64,000 nucleotides of DNA, taken from NCBI RefSeq assembly GCF_004912165.1, contig NZ_STGV01000004.1, forward strand, positions 372,001 to 436,000, given 5' to 3'. The position numbers and the translations under genes were made by a program. The notes under the pieces were generated by a model. That model was not told the DNA's origin. It did no database searches and saw nothing but the letters and a program-made list of their open reading frames with translations. Of the stretch, positions 54,558 through 64,000 are shown piece by piece (within the stretch, counting starts at the first letter, position 1; every line of letters begins with the position of its first letter). The stretch comes from Peteryoungia ipomoeae. GTDB lineage: Bacteria; Pseudomonadota; Alphaproteobacteria; Rhizobiales; Rhizobiaceae.

Positions 54558-55870
54558 TGGACACTTTCATCGCCAACCTGTCGGAAAACTGGCTGACGAT
54601 CCTGATCATCTTTCTGCTGATCTGCATGTCGGCCTTTTTCTCCGGGTCGGAAACCGCGCTGACGGCGACGTCGAGGGCGCGTATGCATTCGCTCGAATCC
54701 GCCGGGGATGATCGCGCCGGTATCGTCAACAGCCTCATCGAGCGCCGCGACAGGCTGATTGGCGCCCTTCTGATCGGCAACAATCTCGTCAATATTTTGG
54801 CGTCATCGCTGACCACGAGCCTGTTTCTGGCGCTGCTCGGCGATTCGGGCGTGGCCATCGCGACGCTTTTGATGACAGTGCTTCTCGTCATCTTCTCGGA
54901 GGTCATGCCGAAAAGCTGGGCGATCTCGGCGCCAGAACGTTTTGCGCTGGTCGTTGCCCCGCTCGTGCGGCCTTTCGTTGCCGTGGTCGGTCCATTGTCC
55001 AGCGTCGTCAACTGGATTGTCCGCAAGCTTCTGGGCATGTTCGGCGTGTCTATCTCCGGCGAAGCGTCGATGTTGTCCGCGCATGAAGAGTTGCGTGGCA
55101 CAGTGGCGCTCCTGCACCGTGAGGGTGCCGTGGTGAAGGCCGATCGTGACCGTCTCGGCGGCGTGCTCGATCTCGGTGAGCTGGAAGTCTCGGACGTCAT
55201 GATCCACCGCACAGCCATGCGCGCGGTCAATGCCGACGATCCGCCGGAAACGGTGATCCGCAATATTCTGGAGAGCCCCTATACACGCATGCCCGTCTGG
55301 CGGGGCACGACCGACAACATCATCGGTGTGGTCCATGCAAAGGATCTGATCCGTGCGCTTGCCGAGCCTGAGGTCGAGCCGCGCGATGTCGATATCGGCA
55401 AGGTGGCGCAAAAGCCATGGTTCGTGCCCGATACCACCAATCTCAAGGATCAGCTCAACGCCTTTCTGCGCCGCAAGTCGCATTTCGCCGTCGTCGTCGA
55501 CGAGTATGGCGAGGTGCAAGGGGTGGTTACGCTTGAGGACATTCTGGAAGAGATCGTCGGCGATATTTCCGACGAGCACGATCTGGAAATGCAGGGTGTC
55601 CGGCAGGATAGCGACGGTTCGATCGTGGTCGATGGCGGTGTGCCGATCCGCGACCTCAACCGCGCGCTGGACTGGCAGCTGCCGGACGAAGAGGCAACCA
55701 CGATTGCCGGTCTCGTGATCCACGAATCGAAATCGATCCCGGAAGAGCGTCAGGCGTTTACCTTCTACGGCAAGCGTTTCATCGTCCTTCGCCGCGAGAA
55801 AAACCGCATCACCAAGCTCAGAATCCGGCCGATCGAGCAGGCAGAGGTCAGCCCGCCGCCCGTGGCCTGA
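54554..55870 (+). CDS. HlyC/CorC family protein (DUF21-CBS pair-CorC_HlyC)
   Basis: The 438-aa protein has an N-terminal DUF21 membrane part with about four helices (ILIIFLLICMSAFFSGSETA is the family mark), two CBS domains (about 205-330, VMIHRTAMRAVNADDPPETV, then VDEYGEVQGVVTLEDILEEI) and a C-terminal CorC_HlyC domain. Members of this family are linked to magnesium or cobalt efflux. The gene is coupled to aroB by an ATGA overlap, a rhizobial arrangement with no known functional reason. Confidence 0.93.
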   Translation: MMDTFIANLSENWLTILIIFLLICMSAFFSGSETALTATSRARMHSLESAGDDRAGIVNSLIERRDRLIGALLIGNNLVNILASSLTTSLFLALLGDSGVAIATLLMTVLLVIFSEVMPKSWAISAPERFALVVAPLVRPFVAVVGPLSSVVNWIVRKLLGMFGVSISGEASMLSAHEELRGTVALLHREGAVVKADRDRLGGVLDLGELEVSDVMIHRTAMRAVNADDPPETVIRNILESPYTRMPVWRGTTDNIIGVVHAKDLIRALAEPEVEPRDVDIGKVAQKPWFVPDTTNLKDQLNAFLRRKSHFAVVVDEYGEVQGVVTLEDILEEIVGDISDEHDLEMQGVRQDSDGSIVVDGGVPIRDLNRALDWQLPDEEATTIAGLVIHESKSIPEERQAFTFYGKRFIVLRREKNRITKLRIRPIEQAEVSPPPVA

Positions 55871-55891
55871 GGCGCGCGAGGCGGATCCTGG

Positions 55892-56173
55892 TCACCAGCG
55901 GACTGGCTCTCCAGGCGCTGCGGTTTCGATCGCCAGTGCATGCAGTCCGGCGTCCAGTTCGGCTTTGAGAAGATCGTTGACCGCCCTGTGGCGGGCAAGC
56001 CGCGTCATGCCGGAAAAGTGTTCGGAGACGATGCGGACCCGCATGTGGGTTTCGCCTTCACCGGTGATATCCGGCTGATGGCCAGCATGGTGATGGCTCT
56101 CGTTGATCACCGCGAGACGCTCGGGCTGAAAGGCGTCCCTGAGCTTGGTTTCGATGCTGTCGCGGATGGACAT
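55892..56173 (-). CDS. BolA family protein
   Basis: The 93-aa protein has the BolA start SIRDSIETKLRDAFQPERLA, the VINESHHHAGH segment with conserved histidines, and RVRIVSEHFSGMTRLARHRA. BolA proteins partner with monothiol glutaredoxins in Fe-S cluster handling and stress physiology. The start at 56173 follows AGGAGG. It is divergent from the DnaJ-domain gene. Confidence 0.92.
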   Translation of the reverse strand: MSIRDSIETKLRDAFQPERLAVINESHHHAGHQPDITGEGETHMRVRIVSEHFSGMTRLARHRAVNDLLKAELDAGLHALAIETAAPGEPVRW

Positions 56174-56275
56174 GAGGGCCTCCTGCCTGCTGCTTCGCAA
56201 AACGGCCCACAAAGCGCGCAGAAAACCGGTTTGTCAATTCTTGTCCGGGCAGCCATAGCGCCCCATAATTAGCGC

Positions 56276-56902
56276 ATGAAACTCGACTCGAAATATTTCG
56301 ATGGCATCCGCACCAAGCGCAAGCGTGCGGCAGAACCGGAGCCATCCAATCCAACATGTCAGTGGGACGGGTGCGATCGACCAGGTGTCCATCGCGCACC
56401 GGTCGGGCGGCATGCCGAAGGCCAGTTCTTCCTGTTCTGCTTCGAGCACGTGAAGGATTACAACAAGGGCTACAACTATTTTTCCGGCCTCTCCGATACC
56501 GAGATCGCCCGCTACCAGAAGGAGGCGATCACTGGTCATCGTCCCACATGGACGGTAGGGGTCAACAAGTCGGCCAAGGCAAGCCCGCTGCACTCGACCA
56601 TGCGTTCCGGATCGGCGGCCTCGCAGGCCCGCCTCAAAGATCCGTTCGGCTTCGTCCAGCAGGGGCGGGCTGGCGGCACACGCTACAAGGCGGCAGACAG
56701 GAAGCTGAAGACGCTTGAAGCAAAAGCGCTCGATACTCTTGGTTTGACCGTCAGTTCTACGGCCGAGGACATCAAGACGCGCTACAAGGAGCTTGTAAAA
56801 AAACACCATCCGGATGCAAATGGCGGAGACAGAGCTTCGGAGGAGCGTTTTCGCGCTGTTATCGAGGCCTACAAATTGTTAAAGCAGGCCGGTTTCTGTT
56901 AA
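56276..56902 (+). CDS. DnaJ-domain protein upstream of cobS
   Basis: In this 208-aa protein a J domain takes the C-terminal 60 residues with the HPD motif at 178-180 ([10 protein letters not shown]). The N-terminal part has a small CxxxxC and a later Cys ([15 protein letters not shown]) that may bind zinc. A DnaJ-like gene in front of cobS-cobT is conserved in Rhizobiales; it may help assemble the cobaltochelatase, but this is inference. The ribosome binding site is weak. Confidence 0.88.
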   Translation: MKLDSKYFDGIRTKRKRAAEPEPSNPTCQWDGCDRPGVHRAPVGRHAEGQFFLFCFEHVKDYNKGYNYFSGLSDTEIARYQKEAITGHRPTWTVGVNKSAKASPLHSTMRSGSAASQARLKDPFGFVQQGRAGGTRYKAADRKLKTLEAKALDTLGLTVSSTAEDIKTRYKELVKKHHPDANGGDRASEERFRAVIEAYKLLKQAGFC

Positions 56903-56960
56903 TCCGAACACACTGCAGCGACGCATGCGGCCGGACGATATCGCCTGGCGGGGAGACACG

Positions 56961-57953
56961 ATGAGCAAAATTGAACTCGATATTACCAACCTGCCCGATA
57001 CGACTGTTTCGGTTCGTGAGGTCTTCGGCATCGACTCGGATATCCGGGTGCCGGCCTATTCGCAGGGCGACGCCTATGTCCCGGATCTCGATCCCGATTA
57101 TCTCTTTGACCGCGAGACGACGCTCGCCATTCTCGCCGGTTTTGCCCATAACCGCCGCGTCATGGTCTCGGGCTTTCACGGCACGGGCAAATCGACCCAT
57201 ATCGAGCAGGTCGCAGCGCGCCTCAACTGGCCTTGCGTGCGTGTCAACCTCGACAGCCATGTCAGCCGTATTGACCTCGTCGGCAAGGACGCAATCGTTC
57301 TGAAGGACGGCAAGCAGATCACTGAATTTAAGGACGGCATCCTGCCCTGGGCCTACCAGCACAATGTCGCGCTCGTCTTCGACGAATATGATGCCGGCCG
57401 TCCGGATGTCATGTTTGTCATCCAGCGCGTTCTGGAAAGCTCCGGCCGCCTGACGCTTCTCGACCAGAGCCGCGTCATCCGTCCTCACCCCGCCTTCCGC
57501 CTGTTTGCCACCGCCAACACGGTCGGCCTCGGCGACACCACCGGCCTCTATCACGGCACGCAGCAGATCAACCAGGCGCAGATGGACCGCTGGTCGATCG
57601 TCACCACGCTCAACTATCTGCCGCACGACAAGGAAGTCGATATCGTGGCCGCCAAGGTGAAGAGCTTCGGTTCAACCACCGAAGGCCGCGACATGGTATC
57701 GCGCATGGTTCGTCTCGCGGACCTTACCCGTGCAGCCTTCATCAACGGCGACCTGTCGACCGTGATGAGCCCGCGCACCGTCATCACCTGGGCGGAAAAT
57801 GCCGAGATCTTCGCCGATGTCGCCTTCGCCTTCCGCGTTACCTTCCTCAACAAGTGTGACGAACTGGAGCGCACGCTGGTTGCCGAACAGTACCAGCGCG
57901 CCTTTGGCGTCGAGCTGAAGGAAAGTGCCGCCAACATCGTACTCGGCGCATAA
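56961..57953 (+). CDS. cobS: Aerobic cobaltochelatase subunit CobS (AAA+ ATPase)
   Basis: The 330-aa AAA+ subunit works with CobT and CobN to insert cobalt into hydrogenobyrinic acid a,c-diamide in the aerobic cobalamin pathway. Walker A is GFHGTGKST at 71-79 and Walker B is [11 protein letters not shown] at 56961 follows GGGGAG; the family start MSKIELDI supports it. cobT follows 11 bp later. CobN is encoded elsewhere. Confidence 0.96.
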   Translation: MSKIELDITNLPDTTVSVREVFGIDSDIRVPAYSQGDAYVPDLDPDYLFDRETTLAILAGFAHNRRVMVSGFHGTGKSTHIEQVAARLNWPCVRVNLDSHVSRIDLVGKDAIVLKDGKQITEFKDGILPWAYQHNVALVFDEYDAGRPDVMFVIQRVLESSGRLTLLDQSRVIRPHPAFRLFATANTVGLGDTTGLYHGTQQINQAQMDRWSIVTTLNYLPHDKEVDIVAAKVKSFGSTTEGRDMVSRMVRLADLTRAAFINGDLSTVMSPRTVITWAENAEIFADVAFAFRVTFLNKCDELERTLVAEQYQRAFGVELKESAANIVLGA

Positions 57954-57964
57954 GGACGGATCGT

Positions 57965-59857
57965 ATGGCAGGGCGCGGCGACAATTCGAAGGCCAGGACA
58001 CCCGGCCTGATCGACACGGAACCGTTGCGCCGTGCGATCACCGGCTGCGTGCGCTCGATTGCCGGTGACCCGCAGGTCGAAGTGGCGTTTGCCAACGAGC
58101 GGCCAGGCTTGGCCGGCGAGCGCGTGCGCCTGCCGGAAATCTCCAAGCGCCCCACGTCGCACGAACTTGCAGTCACCCGCGGCCTCGGGGATTCGATGGC
58201 GCTCAGGCTTGCCTGCCATGACCAGTCCATCCACGCCGCCCTTGCGCCTCAGGGAACGGATGCACGCGCCATTTTCGATGCCGTCGAGCAGGCGCGGGTG
58301 GAATCGCTCGGATCGATCCGCATGCCGGGCGTTGCTTCCAACATCCATTCGATGAACACCGAGAAATATGCGAAAGCGAATTTCTCGACGATCAGCCGCC
58401 AGGAAGACGCGCCGCTCGGCGAAGCCGTCGCCATGCTGGTGCGGGAAAAGCTGACGGGCCAGAAGGCGCCGGAAAGCGCCGGCAAGGTGCTCGATCTCTG
58501 GCGTCCCTTCATCGAGGGCAAGGCCGGCGCCGACCTCGACAATCTGTCGGGTGTGATCGAAGACCAGCAGGCCTTCTCACGCGTCATCCGCCATATGCTC
58601 TCCGCCATGGATATGGCCGAGGATCTCGGCGACGACGAGCAGGAAGCGAGCGAGGACGAACAGTCCACCGATGAGGAGCAGCCGCGCAGCGGCGAGCAGG
58701 ATCAGGAGACGTCAGAGGAAGAGGCCGGACAGGATTCCGCGCCCGCTGAAGAGAGCGAAGCCTCGCAGGAGCAGCTCGACGACGGCGAGATGGACGGTGC
58801 GGAAATCTCCGAGGAGGAGATGTCCGACGAGGGCGACGACGACAGCGAGACACCCGGCGAAATGCGCCGGCCGGCGACACCGTTCGACGATTTCAACGAG
58901 AAGGTCGACTACAAGATCTTCACCCAGGAATTCGACGAGGAGATCACGGCTGAAGAACTGTGCGATGAGGCCGAACTCGACCGGCTGCGTGCTTTCCTCG
59001 ACAAGCAGCTTGCCCACCTGCAGGGCGCTGTCGGCCGGCTTGCCAACCGTCTGCAGCGCCGCCTGATGGCGCAGCAGAACCGGTCCTGGGACTTCGACCT
59101 AGAAGAGGGTTACCTCGATCCGGCACGCCTGACGCGCCTGATCATCGATCCGATGCAGCCGCTCTCCTTCAAGAAGGAAAAGGACACCAAGTTCCGCGAT
59201 ACGGTCGTGACGCTTGTCATCGACAATTCGGGCTCGATGCGCGGCCGTCCGATCACGGTTGCGGCCTCCTGCGCCGATATTCTGGCCCGCACGCTGGAAC
59301 GTTGCGGCGTCAAGGTGGAAATCCTCGGCTTCACCACCAAGGCCTGGAAGGGCGGTCAAAGCCGCGAAGCCTGGCTTGCTGGCGGCAAGCCTCCGGCGCC
59401 CGGTCGTCTGAACGATCTGCGCCATATCATCTACAAGTCGGCCGATGCGCCCTGGCGCCGTTCGCGCCGCAATCTCGGCCTGATGATGCGCGAGGGCCTG
59501 CTCAAGGAAAATATCGACGGCGAGGCGCTGATGTGGGCACATAACCGCCTGATCGGTCGGCGCGAGCAGCGCAAGATCCTGATGATGATCTCCGACGGCG
59601 CGCCGGTCGACGATTCAACGCTGTCGGTCAATCCGGGCAATTATCTCGAGCGGCATCTGCGCGCTGTCATCGAACAGATCGAGACGAAGTCGCCGGTGGA
59701 GCTGCTGGCGATCGGTATCGGCCATGACGTCACGCGTTACTATCGCCGCGCCGTCACCATCGTCGATGCGGATGAGCTGGCGGGCGCGATGACGGAGCAG
59801 CTTGCCTCCTTGTTCGAGGAGCAGACGGCAGGTGGACGGGCGCGCCGGCGTGCCTGA
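57965..59857 (+). CDS. cobT: Aerobic cobaltochelatase subunit CobT
   Basis: The 630-aa protein has an N-terminal CobT domain, a very acidic linker (about 219-305, Glu/Asp/Ser/Gln rich) and a C-terminal von Willebrand A domain with the MIDAS motif DNSGS at 420-424. It forms the chaperone-like complex with CobS that drives cobalt insertion by CobN. AAGGA precedes the ATG. The start of the next gene overlaps its end. Confidence 0.95.
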   Translation: MAGRGDNSKARTPGLIDTEPLRRAITGCVRSIAGDPQVEVAFANERPGLAGERVRLPEISKRPTSHELAVTRGLGDSMALRLACHDQSIHAALAPQGTDARAIFDAVEQARVESLGSIRMPGVASNIHSMNTEKYAKANFSTISRQEDAPLGEAVAMLVREKLTGQKAPESAGKVLDLWRPFIEGKAGADLDNLSGVIEDQQAFSRVIRHMLSAMDMAEDLGDDEQEASEDEQSTDEEQPRSGEQDQETSEEEAGQDSAPAEESEASQEQLDDGEMDGAEISEEEMSDEGDDDSETPGEMRRPATPFDDFNEKVDYKIFTQEFDEEITAEELCDEAELDRLRAFLDKQLAHLQGAVGRLANRLQRRLMAQQNRSWDFDLEEGYLDPARLTRLIIDPMQPLSFKKEKDTKFRDTVVTLVIDNSGSMRGRPITVAASCADILARTLERCGVKVEILGFTTKAWKGGQSREAWLAGGKPPAPGRLNDLRHIIYKSADAPWRRSRRNLGLMMREGLLKENIDGEALMWAHNRLIGRREQRKILMMISDGAPVDDSTLSVNPGNYLERHLRAVIEQIETKSPVELLAIGIGHDVTRYYRRAVTIVDADELAGAMTEQLASLFEEQTAGGRARRRA

Positions 59858-60881
59858 GACACCGGTCGCTCGGCGCTGGGCGTCGCTCGCCGCTCTGGTC
59901 ACGGCCGCCGCCTGTCTGTCGAGCTGCTATCCCTCCGATATCCCGGCAGGCACGGCGCTTCCGATTGCGGTTGATGCGCGCGCCATCGAGACCCTCGGCG
60001 GCGAGCCTATGCTGGCGGACGGATTGCGCTTTACCGGCGGCCTTGAGCTCTCTTCGTCGGAAGCGCTGTTTGGCGCCTTCTCCTCCATCCGCTTTCTCGA
60101 CGACGCGCGTTTCCTTGGCGTCTTCGATACCGGCTACTGGATTGCAGGCCGCATCGTGCGTGACGGCGAGGGCCGTCTTTCGGGTCTTGCCGAGGTGACG
60201 CTCGCGGCCCTTCTCGATGCCGATGGTCGCGAAAGTCTGAGCAAATTCCAGGTCGATGCCGAGAGCCTTGCGATCGACGGGCAAAGTCGTGCTTATGTCG
60301 GCTTCGAGCAGCGGCACCGCATCGTCCCCTATCAGCCGATCACCGATCTCGCCCGCGCCCTGCCAGCGGCGCCACTGGCAGCGCCGTTCGATCTTCGCCG
60401 TCTGCGCAGCAACGGAGGCATTGAGGCACTCATGCTCGCGCCGGCGGACGGGCCGCTGTCCGGCGCGCTGGTGGCGATCTCGGAAAAAACCCGGGATGCA
60501 GACGGCAGCCTGATCGGCGGAATCCTGGGCGGGCCTCTGGTCGGCGTATTCGGGGTGCGCCCGCGCGACGGTTTCGAGGTCACCGACGGCGCATTCCTGC
60601 CGGATGGCGACCTCCTGCTGCTCGAGCGCCGGTTCACCATAGCCTCAGGCGTTGCCGTCCGGCTGCGGCGCGTCGAGGGCGCATCGCTGAAGCCCGGCGC
60701 CGTCCTCGACGGGGAAATCCTGCTTCACGCCGACAATCGCTCGCAGATCGACAATATGGAAGGGATGGATGTGCTCCCGGCCGAAGATGGATCGGTGCGG
60801 CTCATTCTCGTTTCCGACGACAATCACTCGATCCTGCAGCGAACGCTGATGCTGGAGTTCCGTCTGGCCGCGACACGGTGA
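59832..60881 (+). CDS. Esterase-like activity of phytase family lipoprotein
   Basis: The product of about 349 aa has a short N-terminal hydrophobic stretch ([17 protein letters not shown]) that ends in a lipobox-like LSSC. The body is a beta-propeller-like protein ([20 protein letters not shown], then LGVFDTGYW, and [20 protein letters not shown]), which I recognise as the phytase-like esterase family. The start is uncertain: GTG at 59832 has GAGGAG upstream and overlaps cobT by 26 bp; GTG at 59850 is also possible. Enzyme activity is not known for close relatives. Confidence 0.8.
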   Translation: MDGRAGVPETPVARRWASLAALVTAAACLSSCYPSDIPAGTALPIAVDARAIETLGGEPMLADGLRFTGGLELSSSEALFGAFSSIRFLDDARFLGVFDTGYWIAGRIVRDGEGRLSGLAEVTLAALLDADGRESLSKFQVDAESLAIDGQSRAYVGFEQRHRIVPYQPITDLARALPAAPLAAPFDLRRLRSNGGIEALMLAPADGPLSGALVAISEKTRDADGSLIGGILGGPLVGVFGVRPRDGFEVTDGAFLPDGDLLLLERRFTIASGVAVRLRRVEGASLKPGAVLDGEILLHADNRSQIDNMEGMDVLPAEDGSVRLILVSDDNHSILQRTLMLEFRLAATR

Positions 60882-60903
60882 GGTGAAAAGGTCTTCAAAC
60901 GTC

Positions 60904-60935
60904 AAAGGGCAACGCGGTGTCCCACGCTGCCCTTT
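60904..60935. terminator. Hairpin terminator between the phytase-like gene and yhhQ
   Basis: AAAGGGCA pairs with TGCCCTTT, with a further GCG/CGC inside. Short T-rich stretches follow on both strands, so it can serve both convergent genes. Confidence 0.6.
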
Positions 60936-60956
60936 CGCTTGCGCATTGGTCGCTTG

Positions 60957-61595
60957 TCAGAGGCTCTGCGGAGCCTGCGGCATGGGGCGGACAACCGTCA
61001 TCAGCGCGCCGTAGGGCACCAGCATGACAATACCGATCAGCATCTTGACGCTGAAATCCGCCGCCGCCCAGGAGATCCAGCGCGGCGCTTCCATGGCAAG
61101 CACGCCGAACAGCGGTGCCGAGCCGATGGCGAAATCGTCATTGGCGCCGAGGAAGCCGAAGAGCGGCGCAAAGGACATGGAGAAGAAGATCACCGTGTCG
61201 AGGGCCGAGCCGATCAGCGAGCCCATCAGCGGTGCCTTCCACCAGCTTTCCCGGCGCAGCCTGTTGAACACCGAGATATCCAGGAGCTGGCCGACCAGGA
61301 AGGCCGTGCCGGAGGCAGCAGCAATGCGCGGCGAGGCAAGCAGGATGGACAAAAGCACGCCGGCGACGAAGCCGACGAAGACAACGCGACGTGCGATCTT
61401 CGGGCCGAACTGCCGGTTGGTGAGATCGGTGATCAGGAAGGCGATGGGATAGCTGAAGGCGCCATATGTCAGGAGATCGGCGAGGTTGATGCCGCCCAGC
61501 ATCATGTGCAGCGGATGCTGCACGAGAAAGTTCGAGGCGACCACGATGGCCGTCATCAGCAGGCTGTAGATAAGGAAGTGACGTGTCATGGGCAT
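60957..61595 (-). CDS. Queuosine precursor transporter, YhhQ/VUT family
   Basis: The 212-aa protein has about six membrane helices (FLIYSLLMTAIVVASNFLVQ, ADLLTYGAFSYPIAFLITDL, then the family segment TNRQFGPKIARR). YhhQ takes up queuosine precursors (preQ0/preQ1) for tRNA modification. It lies downstream of rpmB on the same strand, after a terminator-like hairpin. Confidence 0.9.
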   Translation of the reverse strand: MPMTRHFLIYSLLMTAIVVASNFLVQHPLHMMLGGINLADLLTYGAFSYPIAFLITDLTNRQFGPKIARRVVFVGFVAGVLLSILLASPRIAAASGTAFLVGQLLDISVFNRLRRESWWKAPLMGSLIGSALDTVIFFSMSFAPLFGFLGANDDFAIGSAPLFGVLAMEAPRWISWAAADFSVKMLIGIVMLVPYGALMTVVRPMPQAPQSL

Positions 61596-61675
61596 TTTTT
61601 TATCCTGGGTGATGCCACCAGTTAGAGGAACGATGATCTGCCTGGGCAGAAGGGTCGGCCTTTTGCTGTCCCCAC

Positions 61676-61712
61676 AAACGAAAGGGCCTGACCGGTTGTC
61701 CGGTCAAGCCTC
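61676..61712 (-). terminator. Terminator after rpmB
   Basis: On the minus strand GGCTTGACCGG and CCGGTCAGGCC pair with one bulge around ACAA, followed by CTTTCGTTT. It lies about 30 bp after the L28 stop and separates rpmB from yhhQ. Confidence 0.7.
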
Positions 61713-61740
61713 AAACGGTCTGCGCTGATGCCGGCTTGAA

Positions 61741-62031
61741 TTAAGCGGCTTCTGCGGTCTTCTTGGCGATCTGACGACGCAGCAGGCGTGCGCGCATGCT
61801 CAGCTCGTTTTCAGAAGCCTTGAGAAGGAAGGCGTCGAGACCACCACGATGCTCGACCGAGCGCAGGGCTGCAGCCGAAACGCGCAGGCGGAAACGCTGG
61901 TTCAGCGCGTCCGAGATGAGCGTGACGTCGCAGAGGTTCGGGAGGAACCGACGCTTGGTCTTGTTGTTCGCGTGGCTCACATTGTTGCCCGACTGGACGC
62001 CCTTGCCGGTCAATTCGCAACTGCGGGACAT
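61741..62031 (-). CDS. rpmB: 50S ribosomal protein L28
   Basis: The 96-aa protein has the L28 start [20 protein letters not shown] and [13 protein letters not shown]. It is a structural protein of the large ribosomal subunit. The four-Cys zinc form is absent (only Cys5 and Cys34 remain), as in other alphaproteobacteria. It is divergent from the DUF3108 gene over 253 bp. Confidence 0.97.
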   Translation of the reverse strand: MSRSCELTGKGVQSGNNVSHANNKTKRRFLPNLCDVTLISDALNQRFRLRVSAAALRSVEHRGGLDAFLLKASENELSMRARLLRRQIAKKTAEAA

Positions 62032-62284
62032 GGTACACCTATTGTTTTTCTAGGCCATCGCACTGCTGCCGGGCGAATGCCGGTCACGCAATCCAACAGC
62101 GGCTGATTGGAAAGTTGCGGTTCTATAGTCAGACAGAACCGGCGCGTCAAGCCAAAGCTTGGATTTTCCGCCAATCGCGATGATCAACGGTAATTTAATT
62201 GCCACAGTCTCAGTCATGAATGCAAGTTCAACCATTCCGGCTGCCGCTCTTGCTGTGCAGCGTCGCTGAAAGGATGCCTATCCC

Positions 62285-63064
62285 ATGATTTCGAGACCAG
62301 ACATCCGGTTCGCTGTCGCCCTTGCTCTTGTTCTGCCGCTTGCCGGGCCGTCAACAGCGGCCGATGTCCGCTATGAAAGCGAATACAGCGTCGCGCTTGG
62401 CGTCCTGCCCATCGCGCGTCTCTCGTTCAACACCAATGTCGATGGTGATCGCTATCGGATCCAGGGTAATTTCAAGTCCTCGGGTCTGGTCGAAGTGGTG
62501 CGCGAGGTGTCGGCTCAAAGCGAGGTGTCGGGACAACTTTCCTCCGGTCGTCTGCTGCCGGATCGCTATACGCTTGATTATCGCAGCGGCAAGAAGAAGG
62601 AAGTCTTCGATATCCGCTTTTCCGGAGGCGATGTGGTCGAGGTCAAGGTTGAGCCGAAGCCGAAACCGCGATCCGGCAATTGGGTGGCGCTGACCGAAGC
62701 GGACCTCAAGGCGGTCATGGACCCGATCGGTGCCTTCCTCATTCCGGATGGTACGGATGTTTGCGCGCAGCGCCTGCCGGTCTTCGATGGCGAGAGCCGG
62801 ATGGATCTCGTGCTCCAGCCAAAGGGCGTCGAAGCCTTCAAGGCGGGCAAGCGCAAGGGTGAGGCGATTGTCTGCTCCGTGCGCTACGAGCCAAGGTCAG
62901 GCTATCGCAAGGGACGCAAGGATATCGAATATCTGAAATCCGTTACCGACATGGAGATCTGGTTTGCCAAGACGGAATCGCTGAAGCTATATGCGCCTGT
63001 CTACGCAAAAATCCCGACGCGCTATGGCACGGTGCATGTTTCGGCGGAGCGTTTCGACGGTTGA
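62285..63064 (+). CDS. DUF3108 domain periplasmic protein
   Basis: The 259-aa protein has a signal peptide (AVALALVLPLAGPSTA) and then a beta-rich body (VRYESEYSVALGVLPIARLS) typical of DUF3108, a family near LolA-like or lipid-binding folds but without known role. Two cysteines (in TDVCAQRL and EAIVCSVRY) could form a disulfide. It is divergent from rpmB and followed by the EamA gene after 35 bp. Confidence 0.85.
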   Translation: MISRPDIRFAVALALVLPLAGPSTAADVRYESEYSVALGVLPIARLSFNTNVDGDRYRIQGNFKSSGLVEVVREVSAQSEVSGQLSSGRLLPDRYTLDYRSGKKKEVFDIRFSGGDVVEVKVEPKPKPRSGNWVALTEADLKAVMDPIGAFLIPDGTDVCAQRLPVFDGESRMDLVLQPKGVEAFKAGKRKGEAIVCSVRYEPRSGYRKGRKDIEYLKSVTDMEIWFAKTESLKLYAPVYAKIPTRYGTVHVSAERFDG

Positions 63065-63099
63065 TCTTGGCGGGAGGCCAACCCCGCGACGGGGGGTAA

Positions 63100-63978
63100 A
63101 TGAAAACCAGGGCAACGCTGATCGGCTTTTCCGCCATTCTCATGTGGTCCGTTCTTGCGCTCATGACGGCGGCGTCCGGCACCATGCCGCCGTTCCAGCT
63201 GTCGGCCATCGCCTTTGCCATCGGCAGTCTCCCCGGCATTGCTCTCTTCATCGTCCGGCCCGAGCGCCTCAAGGCGTTGCGCCAGCCGCCCAAGGTCTGG
63301 ATCACCGGCATTGCCGGCCTGTTCGGCTACCACTTTCTCTATTTCACGGCCTTGCGTAACGCACCTGCCGTGGAGGCCGGGCTGATCGCCTATCTCTGGC
63401 CGCTGTTCATCGTCGTCGGGTCGGCGCTTCTGCCGGGCGAGCGCTTGCGCTGGTACCATTTGGCCGGAGCGCTTGCCGGGCTTGGCGGCACGGCGCTGAT
63501 CGTTGGCGCAAAGGGGGTGGCGTTCGATCCCGCCTATACGATCGGTTATCTCGCTGCGTTTCTCTGCGCCTTTACCTGGGCAGGGTATTCGCTGATCAGC
63601 CGTCATTTCGACGCCGTGTCCACCGATGTCGTTACCGGCTTCTGCCTTGCCACGGCCATTCTGTCGCTTGTGTGCCATCTCGGGCTTGAAGCGACCGTGT
63701 GGCCCGAAACATCGGGGCAGTGGGCTGCCGTTGTCGGCCTCGGTCTCCTTCCGGTCGGCCTTGCCTTTTATGCCTGGGATTATGGCGTGAAGAACGGCGA
63801 CATCCAGATCCTCGGTGCAGCAAGCTATGCGGCGCCGTTGTTGTCGACGCTCAACCTGATCATTTTTGGATTTGGCGAGTTTACAACCATGATTGGTCTG
63901 TCCTGCGTGCTCATCACCGGTGGCGCAGTCCTGGCAGCCCGCGATATGCTTTTCGGCAGGAAAAACGCTTCGACCTGA
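63100..63978 (+). CDS. EamA/DMT family transporter (aromatic amino acid exporter YddG-like)
   Basis: The 292-aa protein has about ten membrane helices in two EamA repeats. The segments GYHFLYFTALRNAPAVEAGL and AFYAWDYGVKNGDIQILGAA are similar to YddG-like exporters of aromatic and other amino acids. The true substrate is unknown. The last 22 bases of the window after it carry no gene that I can support. Confidence 0.88.
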   Translation: MKTRATLIGFSAILMWSVLALMTAASGTMPPFQLSAIAFAIGSLPGIALFIVRPERLKALRQPPKVWITGIAGLFGYHFLYFTALRNAPAVEAGLIAYLWPLFIVVGSALLPGERLRWYHLAGALAGLGGTALIVGAKGVAFDPAYTIGYLAAFLCAFTWAGYSLISRHFDAVSTDVVTGFCLATAILSLVCHLGLEATVWPETSGQWAAVVGLGLLPVGLAFYAWDYGVKNGDIQILGAASYAAPLLSTLNLIIFGFGEFTTMIGLSCVLITGGAVLAARDMLFGRKNAST

Positions 63979-64000
63979 CCAGGGAATGACATGGCCATGC

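Noticed and set aside
61596..61675. Possible preQ1 riboswitch in front of yhhQ
   Set aside because: A hairpin (CTGGTG..CACCCAG) followed by an A-rich stretch precedes the ATG, but the conserved preQ1-I loop and pseudoknot bases could not be matched.

Overview
The window is a 64-kb piece of an alphaproteobacterial chromosome, most likely Rhizobiaceae (Rhizobium/Agrobacterium/Sinorhizobium relatives). The call rests on the atpAGDC order, a C4-type 5-aminolevulinate synthase, aerobic cobaltochelatase genes cobS-cobT behind a DnaJ-domain gene, the xerD-aroK-aroB-corC-bolA block, and GGAAC-N16-NGTT sites typical of EcfG-controlled general stress promoters. I see no insertion sequence, prophage, CRISPR array or rRNA. 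One tRNA (Arg, CCT) is present.

Layout. 1-3.9 kb: end of the F1 ATP synthase operon. 3.9-9.2 kb: a leftward catabolic cluster (GMC oxidoreductase, enolase-superfamily dehydratase, AldA-like aldehyde dehydrogenase, GcvA-like LysR regulator). 9.4-19.9 kb: L-lactate dehydrogenase overlapping a BigR-like ArsR regulator, then a LysR regulator and an NAD-dependent formate dehydrogenase operon (fdsG, fdsB, a DUF4287 gene, fdsA, fdhD, fdsD) ending in an oxalate/formate transporter. 19.9-25.6 kb: asparaginase, a CheW plus soluble double-PAS chemoreceptor pair, a glyoxalase-related small protein, and arginase divergent from an AsnC/Lrp regulator. 25.6-31.8 kb: tamB and tamA. 31.9-36.2 kb: a glycine-zipper lipoprotein and a CoxSLM-type molybdenum hydroxylase operon. 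36.3-40.9 kb: hemA behind a candidate FNR/FixK box, dxr, and an atypical P1B-ATPase.

40.9-45.1 kb is the most unusual stretch. It holds a BON-domain protein, DNA topoisomerase IB overlapping an EcfG-like sigma factor, a small NepR-like protein, a 110-aa orphan and two small paralogous proteins sharing a C-terminal DED..EL..GK.YDP..GSF motif. Four promoters of the form GGAAC-N16-NGTT, one of them fully canonical and upstream of the sigma gene itself, point to a satellite general-stress module.

45.2-64 kb is mostly housekeeping: tRNA-Arg, an M20 amidohydrolase, a D,D-carboxypeptidase, a His-rich COG0523 GTPase, an L,D-transpeptidase overlapping a TusA-like protein, accA, xerD, aroK, aroB, a CorC-type protein, bolA, dnaJ-like, cobS, cobT, a phytase-like lipoprotein, yhhQ, rpmB, a DUF3108 protein and an EamA transporter. 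All calls come from reading translations and DNA by eye; no search was run. Start codons were re-chosen wherever a ribosome binding site or family start argued against the longest frame.
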